Of a DNA stretch of 43,822 bases, positions 24,738-33,078 are shown in pieces. The DNA is from Thaumasiovibrio sp043421945 (GTDB lineage Bacteria > Pseudomonadota > Gammaproteobacteria > Enterobacterales > Vibrionaceae). A model generated the notes under the pieces. It saw nothing but the letters and a program-made list of their open reading frames with translations. It was not told the DNA's origin and made no database searches. The stretch's first letter is position 1. The number at the start of each line of letters is the position of its first letter. The stretch spans positions 1 through 43,822 of the forward strand of contig JBHOGO010000035.1 of NCBI GenBank assembly GCA_043421945.1. Direction: 5' to 3'. The translations under genes and the position numbers were made by a program.

Positions 24738-25343
24738 ATGCCTTTGAAATGTTTTAAGACTTACGTATTCACAATGATGGCTCTACTATTAACAGCCTGC
24801 TCTGCATCCATTGAAGAATATGAAAATCAGACCCCTGCCTTTAATCTGTTTGAATACTTCGAGGGTGAGGTTCATGCATGGGGGATGATACGTGACAGTA
24901 GTGGTCGTCAAACAAGGCGGTTTAGTGTCATTATTCATGGAGAAATCGAGCACACTGATACCTTTCATGGCTCTCACCATGGGGGCGTACTCACCTTAAC
25001 GGAAGACTTTCTTTTTGATGATGGTGAGATACAGCAAAGAGTATGGCAAATAGTCCGACTGACAGATGGTACTTATCGGGGAACGGCGGATGATGTTGTT
25101 GGACAAGCACGCGGCGAAACCGCTGGCAACGCTCTAAACTGGCGCTATGTATTACGTGTTCCCGTCGGTGAAAGCACCTACGATATCAAGTTCGACGATT
25201 GGATGTACCGACAAGATGAGCTTCGTGTTTTTAACATCGCAACAATGACCAAGTGGGGCATAACCGTCGGTGAAGTGACGCTGTTCTTTGAAAAACAGCA
25301 GCAACCTGCACCGAAAGCCATACAACGTTTTACTGCGTACTGA
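24738..25343 (+). CDS. DUF3833 lipoprotein
   Basis: A 201-aa protein with a lipoprotein signal: hydrophobic segment then LLTAC, with C21 as lipidated residue. The body matches DUF3833: FNLFEYFEGEVHAWGMIRDSSG, then TLTEDFLFDDGE and the repeated YRGTADDVVGQARGE, a lipocalin-like beta-rich domain. AAGGATA lies about 6 nt before the ATG. It is the last gene of the lipid-type cluster and converges on a ROK kinase gene with only 25 nt between stops, and no terminator is seen. Confidence 0.8.
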   Translation: MPLKCFKTYVFTMMALLLTACSASIEEYENQTPAFNLFEYFEGEVHAWGMIRDSSGRQTRRFSVIIHGEIEHTDTFHGSHHGGVLTLTEDFLFDDGEIQQRVWQIVRLTDGTYRGTADDVVGQARGETAGNALNWRYVLRVPVGESTYDIKFDDWMYRQDELRVFNIATMTKWGITVGEVTLFFEKQQQPAPKAIQRFTAY

Positions 25344-25368
25344 AACACGATATTTATCAATACTAAGC

Positions 25369-26262
25369 TCAGCAATACAAAAAATTGTAAACCGCACCAA
25401 TCAAATTGGCATCATTACCCGCATCACAAATAGCAATGGACGGGCGAATTTTCGATTTAGGTCTTAGCGCCAGCAGTGCATCCATCTGTTGGTTTATATT
25501 GTCGAGAAGATCCGGGCGTGCACTGGCCGCACCTCCAATAACAATCATTTCCGGGTCAACCGCATACTGGATATTGTAAAGGAGAATCGTAACGTTACGA
25601 AACCAGTCTAAAACAACACGCTGCATAGCTTCATCACCGTCATCATAACGACGGAAGACTTCAAGCCCTGTTAACGTCCCCTTGTCGACGCCAATAGCAC
25701 GTTCTGCATGTTCAATGAGTCCTCGAGTAGAGGCAAGATCACTGAATGTCGGTGGTACGTTTTGACCATCAAAGCTTGGTACCATATAGCCAAACTCACC
25801 GCCATGAAGGTGGTGCCCATGTTGGAGTTTTCCACCTTGAATAACTGCGCCGCCGATCCCCGTACCTAATACCACGAGGCAGCACTCTGTTTTACCTTCT
25901 GCCGCTCCTTTCCATACTTCAGCAAGAGCAGCACAGCACGCATCATTCTCCATTTCGCATGGCAGTTGATAGCGTTGACTGATTAGCTCACGCATGTTTG
26001 GGCCATGAATAAACGGCAGCGCACTCCAGCCTTCAATCACTCCAGTATTACGATTCACCGCGCCACATGTACTGACAGCAATACCTGATATTTTGTAGTC
26101 AGCAATAATCGGCAAAAAGTGGGTATCCCAAGAGTCTAAAAAGCGCGGTAAGTCTCGATTATCTGACTTGAAACTCCCGTTTGTGATGACATGAGCCTCT
26201 CGATCCATTACCGCATATTTTATCGAAGAGCCACCGACATCAATAGCGAGCAAATATTCCAT
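25369..26262 (-). CDS. ROK-family sugar kinase without the zinc cluster
   Basis: A 297-aa ROK-family protein with the ATP phosphate loop AIDVGGSSIKYAVMD, catalytic END in CEMENDACCAALAE, and VVLGTGIGGAVIQGGK. The zinc-binding Cys cluster usual in ROK proteins is absent: HHLHGGEFGYMVPSFDG is followed by no cysteines. It may be a beta-glucoside or amino-sugar kinase; the substrate cannot be decided here. It lies 4 nt after another ROK gene on the minus strand, so the two form an operon. A perfect TCGTAACGTTACGA palindrome lies inside the coding sequence at 25587-25600. Confidence 0.8.
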   Translation of the reverse strand: MEYLLAIDVGGSSIKYAVMDREAHVITNGSFKSDNRDLPRFLDSWDTHFLPIIADYKISGIAVSTCGAVNRNTGVIEGWSALPFIHGPNMRELISQRYQLPCEMENDACCAALAEVWKGAAEGKTECCLVVLGTGIGGAVIQGGKLQHGHHLHGGEFGYMVPSFDGQNVPPTFSDLASTRGLIEHAERAIGVDKGTLTGLEVFRRYDDGDEAMQRVVLDWFRNVTILLYNIQYAVDPEMIVIGGAASARPDLLDNINQQMDALLALRPKSKIRPSIAICDAGNDANLIGAVYNFLYC

Positions 26263-26266
26263 TTAT

Positions 26267-27196
26267 TTATCCGCCTATTTTTGGTTGATTTAAGGTGCCT
26301 TGTGTCACGGGTAGCCATGCAGCCCCGCGAACGCCACTACTATCACCAAACCTCGCTTTCGAAAAGCGGGTCTTTAGGTCACCTGTGAATACATATTTAG
26401 CAACTTGAGAAGGTAAATCAGCGTAGAGTCTTTCGACGTTTGACATCCCCCCTCCAAGTACAATGACATCTGGGTCAATAACATTGATGATAGCTGCAAA
26501 GCTCCGGGCCATCTGATCGATAAGGTGGCGGTATGCGATATTTGCGCTAGCATCGCCTTGTTCAAGACGCTCAAAAATTTCTGGTGCCGTTAAAGGGTCA
26601 TGAAAGCGATGGCGATATTGGGCAGCAAAGCCCGTTCCGGAAATAAAGCTTTCAATACAATGATTTCGTCCACAATAACAAGCAACGTCCTGGCCATCGC
26701 GTTGGTAATCATAACTCGGTAGCGGGTTGTGCCCCCACTCTCCCCCAATCGCATGAGCACCGGTGATCAGGTGGCTATTCACAACGACACCACCACCACA
26801 CCCCGTCCCTAAGATAGCCCCAAACACGACAGGGGCACCTTGACCGGCACCATCGACAGCTTCAGACAATGCAAAACAGTTTGCATCATTAGCAATGAAG
26901 ATCTGACGATTTAATCGCTGCTCAAGATCCCCTTTAAGGTCCTCACCATTGAGAAAGAGGCAATTGGCATTTTTCATCTTTCCTGTCGTCGGACAAATCG
27001 CACCTGGCACGCCAATACCGAGGCTACCGGTTTCACTCAGTACCTCTTCAGCTTCAGCAACAATCGAGCAAACGGCATCAACAAACGCATCGTATGTTTT
27101 TGGCGTCATGACACGTTTACGATATTTTTCCTCGCCATTTTCCATTAATGCGCGAAGCTCTATTTTTGTTCCACCGATATCCAAGCCTAACATCAT
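26267..27196 (-). CDS. ROK-family kinase (fructokinase/N-acetylglucosamine kinase type)
   Basis: A 309-aa ROK kinase: GLDIGGTKIELRAL (ATP loop), ANDANCFALSE (catalytic Asp), LGTGCGGGVVVN and the zinc site beginning GHNPLP and ending CYCGRNHCIE, in which His replaces the usual second Gly. The HNPLPSYDYQRDGQ stretch is close to E. coli Mak (fructokinase) and NagK. ATG 27196 is used, with GAGG 9-10 nt upstream; a TTG at 27211 is less likely. It heads the ROK pair and has a LacI-type operator-like palindrome at 27233-27242. No transporter is encoded next to it. Confidence 0.82.
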   Translation of the reverse strand: MMLGLDIGGTKIELRALMENGEEKYRKRVMTPKTYDAFVDAVCSIVAEAEEVLSETGSLGIGVPGAICPTTGKMKNANCLFLNGEDLKGDLEQRLNRQIFIANDANCFALSEAVDGAGQGAPVVFGAILGTGCGGGVVVNSHLITGAHAIGGEWGHNPLPSYDYQRDGQDVACYCGRNHCIESFISGTGFAAQYRHRFHDPLTAPEIFERLEQGDASANIAYRHLIDQMARSFAAIINVIDPDVIVLGGGMSNVERLYADLPSQVAKYVFTGDLKTRFSKARFGDSSGVRGAAWLPVTQGTLNQPKIGG

Positions 27197-27232
27197 GCCA
27201 AGTGACCTCAATTTTAGTCGTAGAGTAAAATT

Positions 27233-27242
27233 GTAACGTTAC
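27233..27242. promoter_or_regulatory. GTAACGTTAC palindrome, LacI-family operator candidate
   Basis: Perfect 10-bp palindrome with the central AACGTT common to LacI/PurR-type operators, 37-46 nt upstream of the first ROK gene. The same decamer recurs at 25589-25598. Confidence 0.45.
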
Positions 27243-27431
27243 TAATTTGATTTAAAAAGATAAGGTAAAACAATGACAAAGAAGTGTGAAGCAGCTCAAT
27301 ACTAGCGATAATCTGGAGTAAGGGAGGAGAGAAGAAACCTATTTTCTTTCTTTAAACGCCCTAGATCACACGAAAAGTGAACATGCAAAGATGTCATTCA
27401 AATAAGGAAGATTGCCTGTGCCAAAACGTCA

Positions 27432-27459
27432 AAAAGCCGCTGATTTCTCAGCGGCTTTT
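27432..27459 (-). terminator. Terminator after the MATE gene
   Basis: Perfect 12-bp stem AAAAGCCGCTGA/TCAGCGGCTTTT with a 4-nt loop. The A/T ends supply T-runs on both strands. It is about 100 nt past the MATE stop. Confidence 0.9.
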
Positions 27460-27562
27460 CAATGTGTGAGCAGAGGTAAATAACCTACCCCTCTTTATTG
27501 AGTACCTTAGTCCTATCACTATAAAAACAGCACAAGCGCTTAGGTGGCCTCGAATAAGTCAT

Positions 27563-28936
27563 TTAGCTATACATTAGCGCTTCCGCTTTTTTATCATCGA
27601 ATTCCACTAATGCTCTTTTCGCCAGTCTTCGCAGAGGCAATGCACGGATTATCTCTTCGAAGGGCTGTACCGCAAATGCCCAAAATATCGGTGCCTCAAA
27701 AACAACAACGAGCAACACACACAGAGGAATAGAAATAACCCATTGACCAGTAAAGTTAATTTTAAATACGGCTGTTGTTTTACCGAGAGCACGCAAAATA
27801 TTACCGTGAACGGCATTATAACCTCTGACAATCGGCAAAATCACATACAGAGGCGCAATAGTCGCCAATGCATGATAAGTGGCAGGCTCTAAATCTGGGT
27901 AAATATCAGCAATAACAAAGCTCATTCCAGCCAAGAAGCAAGCACAAACTATCGATATGCCGACGGCGATATCAATACTGATATTCACTTTCTTACTTAG
28001 GTCATCTAACTGCTTCGAACCAATCGCACGGCTAATGGTAATCGCAGAGGATTGAGACCAAGCACCGATAAACTGCGAACATGATCGTATCCAAGGCATC
28101 GTCAATGTAATCGCAACATAAGCATAAATCTCAAGTTGAGAATAGAGTAACTGATAGATCGTTGCTCCCATCATCAATATTGTGACATTAGCAGCTACAG
28201 GGAATATTTCATAAAAGTGAAGTCGTATTGTTCTCGCCATTGCGCTGTTTTTAAACAGTGCCTTTAGAGATACTTCTGTGTGCTTATGTACCGAGTACCC
28301 TAAGAACATCATTCGAGCGGTAATAGCGACAACGCTCCCTAGCGCAGCACCTTGAACCCCCATACCGTGCACTGTAAACGTATCAGAAAAGGCATAACCA
28401 TGGACAAATAGATACGTTAATAAGGCATTAATCGGCAATTCAATAACATAACCTTGAAAAGAGATCTGACTTTTACTTAGCCCATTAAATAGCGCAATCA
28501 TCAACTGCGTCACCGCTGTATATAAGACCAAATATTTAGAGATATTAAGATAACCCGCGATCTCTTCCTGAAGCAATGCATCTTCAGCAAGTGCCGCAAT
28601 CAGTGGCTTATCAAATACGGTTAGAAATGTCCAAAAGAGTGACGCCACGATCCCGCTAATGATCATCCCTGACAAGAACGACTTCGACAAGGTTTCTTGG
28701 CAACCCGATCCTGCCGCTCGGCTAAGTACTAATTGGCTACCATTCGCTAACGCCATTTGAATAGCCAGTACAAACGCAAGGATTGTGGTTGATATCCCCA
28801 TTGCAGCTAAGGAAACTTCCCCAAGGGGAGAGACTAATAAAGTATCGATCATTAGCATCGACTGCATAAGCAGACCGTTAAGTGCTAATGGCCAAGCAAC
28901 TTTAAAATTCTTTTTGATATACGAACGATTAGACAC
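27563..28936 (-). CDS. MATE-family efflux transporter
   Basis: A 457-aa inner-membrane protein with about 12 hydrophobic helices and the two-fold MatE arrangement. Family features include WPLALNGLLMQSMLMIDTLLV in helix 1, PLGEVSLAAMGIS, and LALANGSQ-type residues in the first half, repeated as MPWIRSCSQFIGAWSQSSAITISRAIGS in the second. Cargo is unknown; MATE proteins exchange Na+ or H+ for drugs or metabolites. Minus strand, single gene, separated from the ROK pair by a terminator. Confidence 0.85.
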   Translation of the reverse strand: MSNRSYIKKNFKVAWPLALNGLLMQSMLMIDTLLVSPLGEVSLAAMGISTTILAFVLAIQMALANGSQLVLSRAAGSGCQETLSKSFLSGMIISGIVASLFWTFLTVFDKPLIAALAEDALLQEEIAGYLNISKYLVLYTAVTQLMIALFNGLSKSQISFQGYVIELPINALLTYLFVHGYAFSDTFTVHGMGVQGAALGSVVAITARMMFLGYSVHKHTEVSLKALFKNSAMARTIRLHFYEIFPVAANVTILMMGATIYQLLYSQLEIYAYVAITLTMPWIRSCSQFIGAWSQSSAITISRAIGSKQLDDLSKKVNISIDIAVGISIVCACFLAGMSFVIADIYPDLEPATYHALATIAPLYVILPIVRGYNAVHGNILRALGKTTAVFKINFTGQWVISIPLCVLLVVVFEAPIFWAFAVQPFEEIIRALPLRRLAKRALVEFDDKKAEALMYS

Positions 28937-29152
28937 ACAAACCTTTAAAAAATGACCAGTATAATAATACGCGCAATTGTATGATTATATGGCAATGCTG
29001 TCTGTGGGCGATCTCTAGTTATTTAACGTAAAACCCAATTTCATCGACAACATTCTCACGGTGTGAAATGGCAGTTTCTCGAGTGTGGCGGAGCCCGAAC
29101 TAGGCATAGGGGGATTTGTGCTAATCCTATTGGCTACCTTTCAGATGTGAAA

Positions 29153-29176
29153 AAGCCCGCTATAAATAGCGGGCTT
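29153..29176 (-). terminator. Terminator of tRNA-Ser
   Basis: Perfect 10-bp stem AAGCCCGCTA/TAGCGGGCTT with a 4-nt loop and a TTTTT run on the minus strand, 9 nt past the CCA end of the tRNA. Confidence 0.9.
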
Positions 29177-29185
29177 ATTCGAATG

Positions 29186-29276
29186 TGGCGGAGGGATAGG
29201 GATTTGAACCCTAGAAGGGCTATTAACCCTTGCCGGTTTTCAAGACCGGTGCTTTCGACCACTCAGCCATCCCTCC
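29186..29276 (-). tRNA. tRNA-Ser(TGA)
   Basis: A 91-nt minus-strand tRNA including an encoded CCA. Acceptor GGAGGGA (29276-29270) pairs with TCCCTCC (29196-29190), discriminator G. The anticodon stem-loop CCGGT-CTTGAAA-ACCGG gives anticodon TGA. A long variable arm (AAGGGTTAATAGCCCTT) and the TTTGAATCC-type T-loop are as expected for serine tRNA. Confidence 0.97.
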
Positions 29277-29613
29277 GTTGTGGCGCGAATAATAGCGCCC
29301 TTGATAAGGGTTGTAAACCTCTAAAACAAACAAATCATTCAACTGCTCAATAACTCATCTTATTGAAGCAATTCTGGACAATTATGACCCTGTAAGGCGA
29401 TAAAACCAACACGTTAGTCAATGCCATGATATCAACTTTCCGGAACGACACCTCATTAAGGCTTCACATCACCCTGAATGATGCTTCTATTTCGAGGTGA
29501 CTTTTAAGCCCACTCAATTTTTTATTTGGAGTCGTCGCCAAAGTGAAAGAAGCCTGATAACGTAGATAAAGATGCTCTAAACAAAAACACCGCTCAACAA
29601 GGATCGTTGCGAC
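29277..29613. other. Intergenic region between tRNA-Ser and the AEC gene
   Basis: It contains the tRNA promoter on the minus side and presumably the AEC gene promoter. No gene, repeat or terminator is supported. Confidence 0.5.
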
Positions 29614-30489
29614 ATGTTTGAACAAGTCATTGGTATTCTATTCCCCGTTTTTGCGCTCGTTTGCGTTGGCTACTCTGTAGGGCGTTGGTTAAAACCTGAT
29701 TTCCAACCAATCAATCGCATCAATATGGATACCTTTGTTCCTGCACTTGTCTTCTCTTCTCTCGCCACCATGCCATTGGATACCCAGCAACTGCCACTGA
29801 TATCGGCATCACTTATCTCGATTCTGATCCCTGGCTTACTGATGCTTGTTGTTTGTCGCATGACCAAGCTTAACTTCAAAGCATGGGCTCCCCCTCATAT
29901 GTTTCGCAACAGCGGAAACTTAGCGATTCCCCTGTTTACTTACACCTTTGGCGACACGGCACTCGCACCTGCAGTACTCCTGTTTGTGATGTCGGCTTGC
30001 GCACATATCAGCTTAGGACTCGTATTGCTCAGTAGCGGTAACCCTTTCAAACAAATCATGCGTATGCCCGTCTTCTTAGCGGCTGTGGCAGCGATGGTGT
30101 TTAATCTGGGTGGTATACCGCTTTGGTCGCCACTCTATGAAGCAACAACCCTATTAGGACAAGCTGCCGTGCCTGTCATGCTACTGTCCCTTGGTTCACA
30201 AATGACGAACCTAAAGATGAGTGGCTTACGAATTGGCATCATTTCGACGCTACAGTCCCTTGCCACAGGCGCTATCGCTTTTAGCTTAATCTATTTCTTT
30301 GTTCCTCTACCGACGATGCAATTACAGATGATGGTGCTCTTTACCATGCTGCCACCCGCTGTCATGAATTTTCTCTTTGCAGAACGGTTCAACGTTGAGC
30401 CACAGAACGTTGCTTCAATGGTGCTTTTCGGCAATTTTTTCAGCATTTTAACATTGCCACTACTACTTCTTTTTGCCTTTTCCCTGTAA
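29614..30489 (+). CDS. AEC-family (auxin-efflux-carrier-like) transporter
   Basis: A 291-aa inner-membrane protein with about ten hydrophobic helices in two five-helix halves, typical of the AEC family (PF03547). Hallmarks are the N-terminal GILFPVFALVCVGYSVGRW, FRNSGNLAIPLF (the conserved N-x-G-x-x-G/P region in helix 4) and the C-terminal half with MLPPAVMNFLFAERF. Bacterial members move organic acids; the cargo here is unknown. AAGGA lies about 11 nt before the ATG. It stands alone, 204 nt ahead of the moxR operon. Confidence 0.82.
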   Translation: MFEQVIGILFPVFALVCVGYSVGRWLKPDFQPINRINMDTFVPALVFSSLATMPLDTQQLPLISASLISILIPGLLMLVVCRMTKLNFKAWAPPHMFRNSGNLAIPLFTYTFGDTALAPAVLLFVMSACAHISLGLVLLSSGNPFKQIMRMPVFLAAVAAMVFNLGGIPLWSPLYEATTLLGQAAVPVMLLSLGSQMTNLKMSGLRIGIISTLQSLATGAIAFSLIYFFVPLPTMQLQMMVLFTMLPPAVMNFLFAERFNVEPQNVASMVLFGNFFSILTLPLLLLFAFSL

Positions 30490-30693
30490 CCCCCTCGTGA
30501 AACGAATAGAAATGAATGAAGGCATCCGCACTCATCATCAATAGAATGAGCATTGTTTCCTTTCAGGGGCTTGTCACTCATCAAGTTTGAAATTTTTGTT
30601 TACGTTTTGGCATGAAACCAATTTTCGAATGTAGGGTCACAACAGGCAGATAATTTTTAAAGTCACTCTTTTCAAAGTAACAAGGATTTCAAC

Positions 30694-31662
30694 ATGACTG
30701 ACAACACGCTCACTTCCACTTTTCAAACATTGAGCGACTATTTACAATCTCAAGTTATCGGACAACCTGACCTAGTCAAACAGCTACTGATTGCTTTACT
30801 GGCTGATGGTCATATTCTTGTTGAAGGTCCTCCAGGCTTGGCAAAAACACGTGCAGTTAAAGTGCTTTCTGACTGCATCGATGCAAGCTTTCATCGTTTA
30901 CAATTCACCCCTGACTTACTGCCAGCGGATTTAACCGGCACGGATATATATCGCCCAGAAACAGGTAACTTCGAGTTCCAATCAGGGCCAATATTTCATT
31001 CTCTGTTACTCGCTGATGAAATAAACCGTGCGCCAGCAAAAGTACAAGCAGCCATGCTTGAAGCGATGGCCGAAAAGCAAATCACTGTCGGTAAAACAAC
31101 CTACTCGCTTCCTGACCTTTTCCTCGTTATGGCGACACAAAACCCTATAGAGCAAGAAGGCACCTATCCACTGCCAGAAGCGCAACTCGACCGTTTCTTA
31201 CTGCAACTTCAAGTGGCATACCCAGATAGCGATAGTGAACTGGATATCTTACGCCTCAACCGTGGTGAAGCACTCGGTATCGATAAAACTGAACCAGCAC
31301 AACTGACGCAAGAAGATATCTTTTCTGCTCGTCAGGCTGCACTCAGCCTGCATATGGCAGAGGAAGTCGAGCAATACATCATCCGTTTGGTGATGGCGAC
31401 TCGTACTCCAGAAAAATACAGTGATGAACTGGCTAGCTGGCTACAAATGGGCGTTAGCCCACGAGCAACCTTGGCGTTAGATCGCTGTGCTCGCGCTCAC
31501 GCTTGGTTAGAAGGTAGAGACTTTGTAACGCCTGATGACGTCATGCAGATGGCATACCCTGTACTGCGACATCGCTTACTTCGCAGTTATGAAGCACAAG
31601 CGGAAGGTATCGCTCCCGACCGTATTATTGATGAATTATTGAAATGGGTAACAAGCGCATGA
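30694..31662 (+). CDS. moxR: MoxR-type AAA+ ATPase
   Basis: A 322-aa MoxR-family AAA+ protein, cytoplasmic, thought to act as a chaperone with von Willebrand (VWA) proteins. Walker A is GPPGLAKT (about 49-56), Walker B LLADEINR, sensor 1 MATQNP and the sensor-2 region near ASWLQMGVSPRATLALDR. It heads a six-gene plus operon with DUF58, DUF4381, two VWA proteins and BatD. AAGGA lies 8 nt before the ATG. The stop overlaps the DUF58 start as ATGA. Confidence 0.93.
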   Translation: MTDNTLTSTFQTLSDYLQSQVIGQPDLVKQLLIALLADGHILVEGPPGLAKTRAVKVLSDCIDASFHRLQFTPDLLPADLTGTDIYRPETGNFEFQSGPIFHSLLLADEINRAPAKVQAAMLEAMAEKQITVGKTTYSLPDLFLVMATQNPIEQEGTYPLPEAQLDRFLLQLQVAYPDSDSELDILRLNRGEALGIDKTEPAQLTQEDIFSARQAALSLHMAEEVEQYIIRLVMATRTPEKYSDELASWLQMGVSPRATLALDRCARAHAWLEGRDFVTPDDVMQMAYPVLRHRLLRSYEAQAEGIAPDRIIDELLKWVTSA

Positions 31663-32609
31663 GGCTACCTCCCCATAGTGACGGCGTAAATTTGTCGCTG
31701 GCGGAGCTCATGCATTACCAGCGTCAAACTATCCGATGGCTTCCACCAGCATTAAGTATCTGGTCGCAACTGAGTGGTCAGCACCAATCGCGTCGCAAAG
31801 GCCGAGGCATGGACTTTGCGGAAGTTCGTCCCTACCAGCAAGGGGACGATATTCGTGCCATTGACTGGCGTGTCACCGCCAGAACCGGTAAGCCGCATAC
31901 CAAACTATTTAGCGAAGAACGTGAATGCCCAGTCATGCTTGTTGTCGATCTGTCGGCCAGTATGCAGTTTGGCTCCACATTGCTTTATAAGTCGGTCCAA
32001 GCTGCGCATATGGCCAGCCTTATTTGTTGGCTAACCGTGGCAAATAAAGACCGCATCGGCGCGATAGTCATCGGTGAAGATGGCTTAAAAGAGTGCAAAC
32101 CGACGGCTCGACAACAAGGGCCGCTCAACATTATTAATGCGATACGCCACCAGCAAGCACAAACAACCACAGAGAGCTCTACCGAAGCCTTCGGTGAGGG
32201 TGCCGCTGAACAGCAGACAGCACTGTTTAGCCAAGCGTTATCTCAACTTCATCAACTCTGTCCAAAAGGCAGTGATATTATTGTGTTAAGTGACTTTGCT
32301 CATCTGAACCAAGACCATAGCAACAAGTTTAAACAGTTGAGCCAACATAACCGTTTAACATTCGTGAATATCTTCGACCCGCTAGAGTGCGGCGACACCG
32401 CCTACCGCGGACAGAGCTGGCTTAGTGATATGACACAGTCTCTGCAAGTCAGTTTTGGAATGAAATCAACACGTGATGCTTTGAAAACCGGTTTTGAAAC
32501 CCATTGCGAGCAGCTCCAACAACTTGCTCGACAAGTGCGGTCACCACTGTTTTCACTCTCAGCGGGGCAAACGTTGATAGAGCAACTAGGAGGCCAACGT
32601 GGAAAATAA
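31659..32609 (+). CDS. DUF58 protein
   Basis: A 316-aa DUF58 protein, the usual partner of MoxR. The family block GRGMDFAEVRPYQQGDDIRAIDWRVTARTG (split over about 47-76) is intact, followed by a VWA-like fold with DLSASMQFG containing the DxSxS metal motif. ATG 31659 overlaps the moxR stop as ATGA; ATG 31644 gives five more residues and is also possible, neither having a strong ribosome site. The gene overlaps the next by 11 nt. Confidence 0.9.
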   Translation: MRLPPHSDGVNLSLAELMHYQRQTIRWLPPALSIWSQLSGQHQSRRKGRGMDFAEVRPYQQGDDIRAIDWRVTARTGKPHTKLFSEERECPVMLVVDLSASMQFGSTLLYKSVQAAHMASLICWLTVANKDRIGAIVIGEDGLKECKPTARQQGPLNIINAIRHQQAQTTTESSTEAFGEGAAEQQTALFSQALSQLHQLCPKGSDIIVLSDFAHLNQDHSNKFKQLSQHNRLTFVNIFDPLECGDTAYRGQSWLSDMTQSLQVSFGMKSTRDALKTGFETHCEQLQQLARQVRSPLFSLSAGQTLIEQLGGQRGK

Positions 32610-33078
32610 CCTTCCTCTTGAGCCGCTCCCGTTAGCACCTCTTCATCTCACTGCCGAGCCAAGCTACTGGCCACTCCCCATCGCATTTTGGGTCGTTGCC
32701 ACTCTCTTACTCGCCTTGATAAGCGCCATCGCTGTTTGGACTTGGCGACGCTATCAACGGGATGCAGCAAAACGAGAAGCACTAACTTCGTTAGCGCTAT
32801 TAACACAAAGTGGTACACCAGCCATCGCTGAGCTTAACGTTCTGTTGCGCCGTACCGCACTCAGTTACTACCCTCGAGATACCATCGCCCCACTGCAAGG
32901 AAACGCATGGCTATCTTGGCTCAGTCGTCATGGGCAGTATCCAGCATTCGACACACTCAGTGAACGCTGGAACAGCGCGTTATACGGCCCAACATCATTA
33001 TCAGACAGTGACTGGCAAGAGTGTTTACTCGCAGCCAAACAGTGGCTCCAAGGTATCAAAGGAGGTCGCCATGTTTAG
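32599..33078 (+). CDS. DUF4381 membrane protein
   Basis: A 159-aa protein with one transmembrane helix (about 28-48, PIAFWVVATLLLALISAIAV) and a cytoplasmic helical domain with LNVLLRRTALSYYPRD and GNAWLSWLSRHG, matching DUF4381. The GTG start is decided by a perfect AGGAGG 5 nt upstream. It overlaps the DUF58 gene by 11 nt and the BatA gene by 8 nt, so it belongs firmly to the moxR-bat operon. Confidence 0.88.
   Translation: MENNLPLEPLPLAPLHLTAEPSYWPLPIAFWVVATLLLALISAIAVWTWRRYQRDAAKREALTSLALLTQSGTPAIAELNVLLRRTALSYYPRDTIAPLQGNAWLSWLSRHGQYPAFDTLSERWNSALYGPTSLSDSDWQECLLAAKQWLQGIKGGRHV

Noticed and set aside
29063..29353. 96-residue open frame across the tRNA-Ser region
   Set aside because: It is the antisense reading of tRNA-Ser and its terminator, a well-known spurious ORF type.
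32810..33070. N-terminal extension of the BatA gene to 32810
   Set aside because: It lies entirely inside DUF4381 in another frame; GGAGG and the membrane-start sequence fix the start at 33071.
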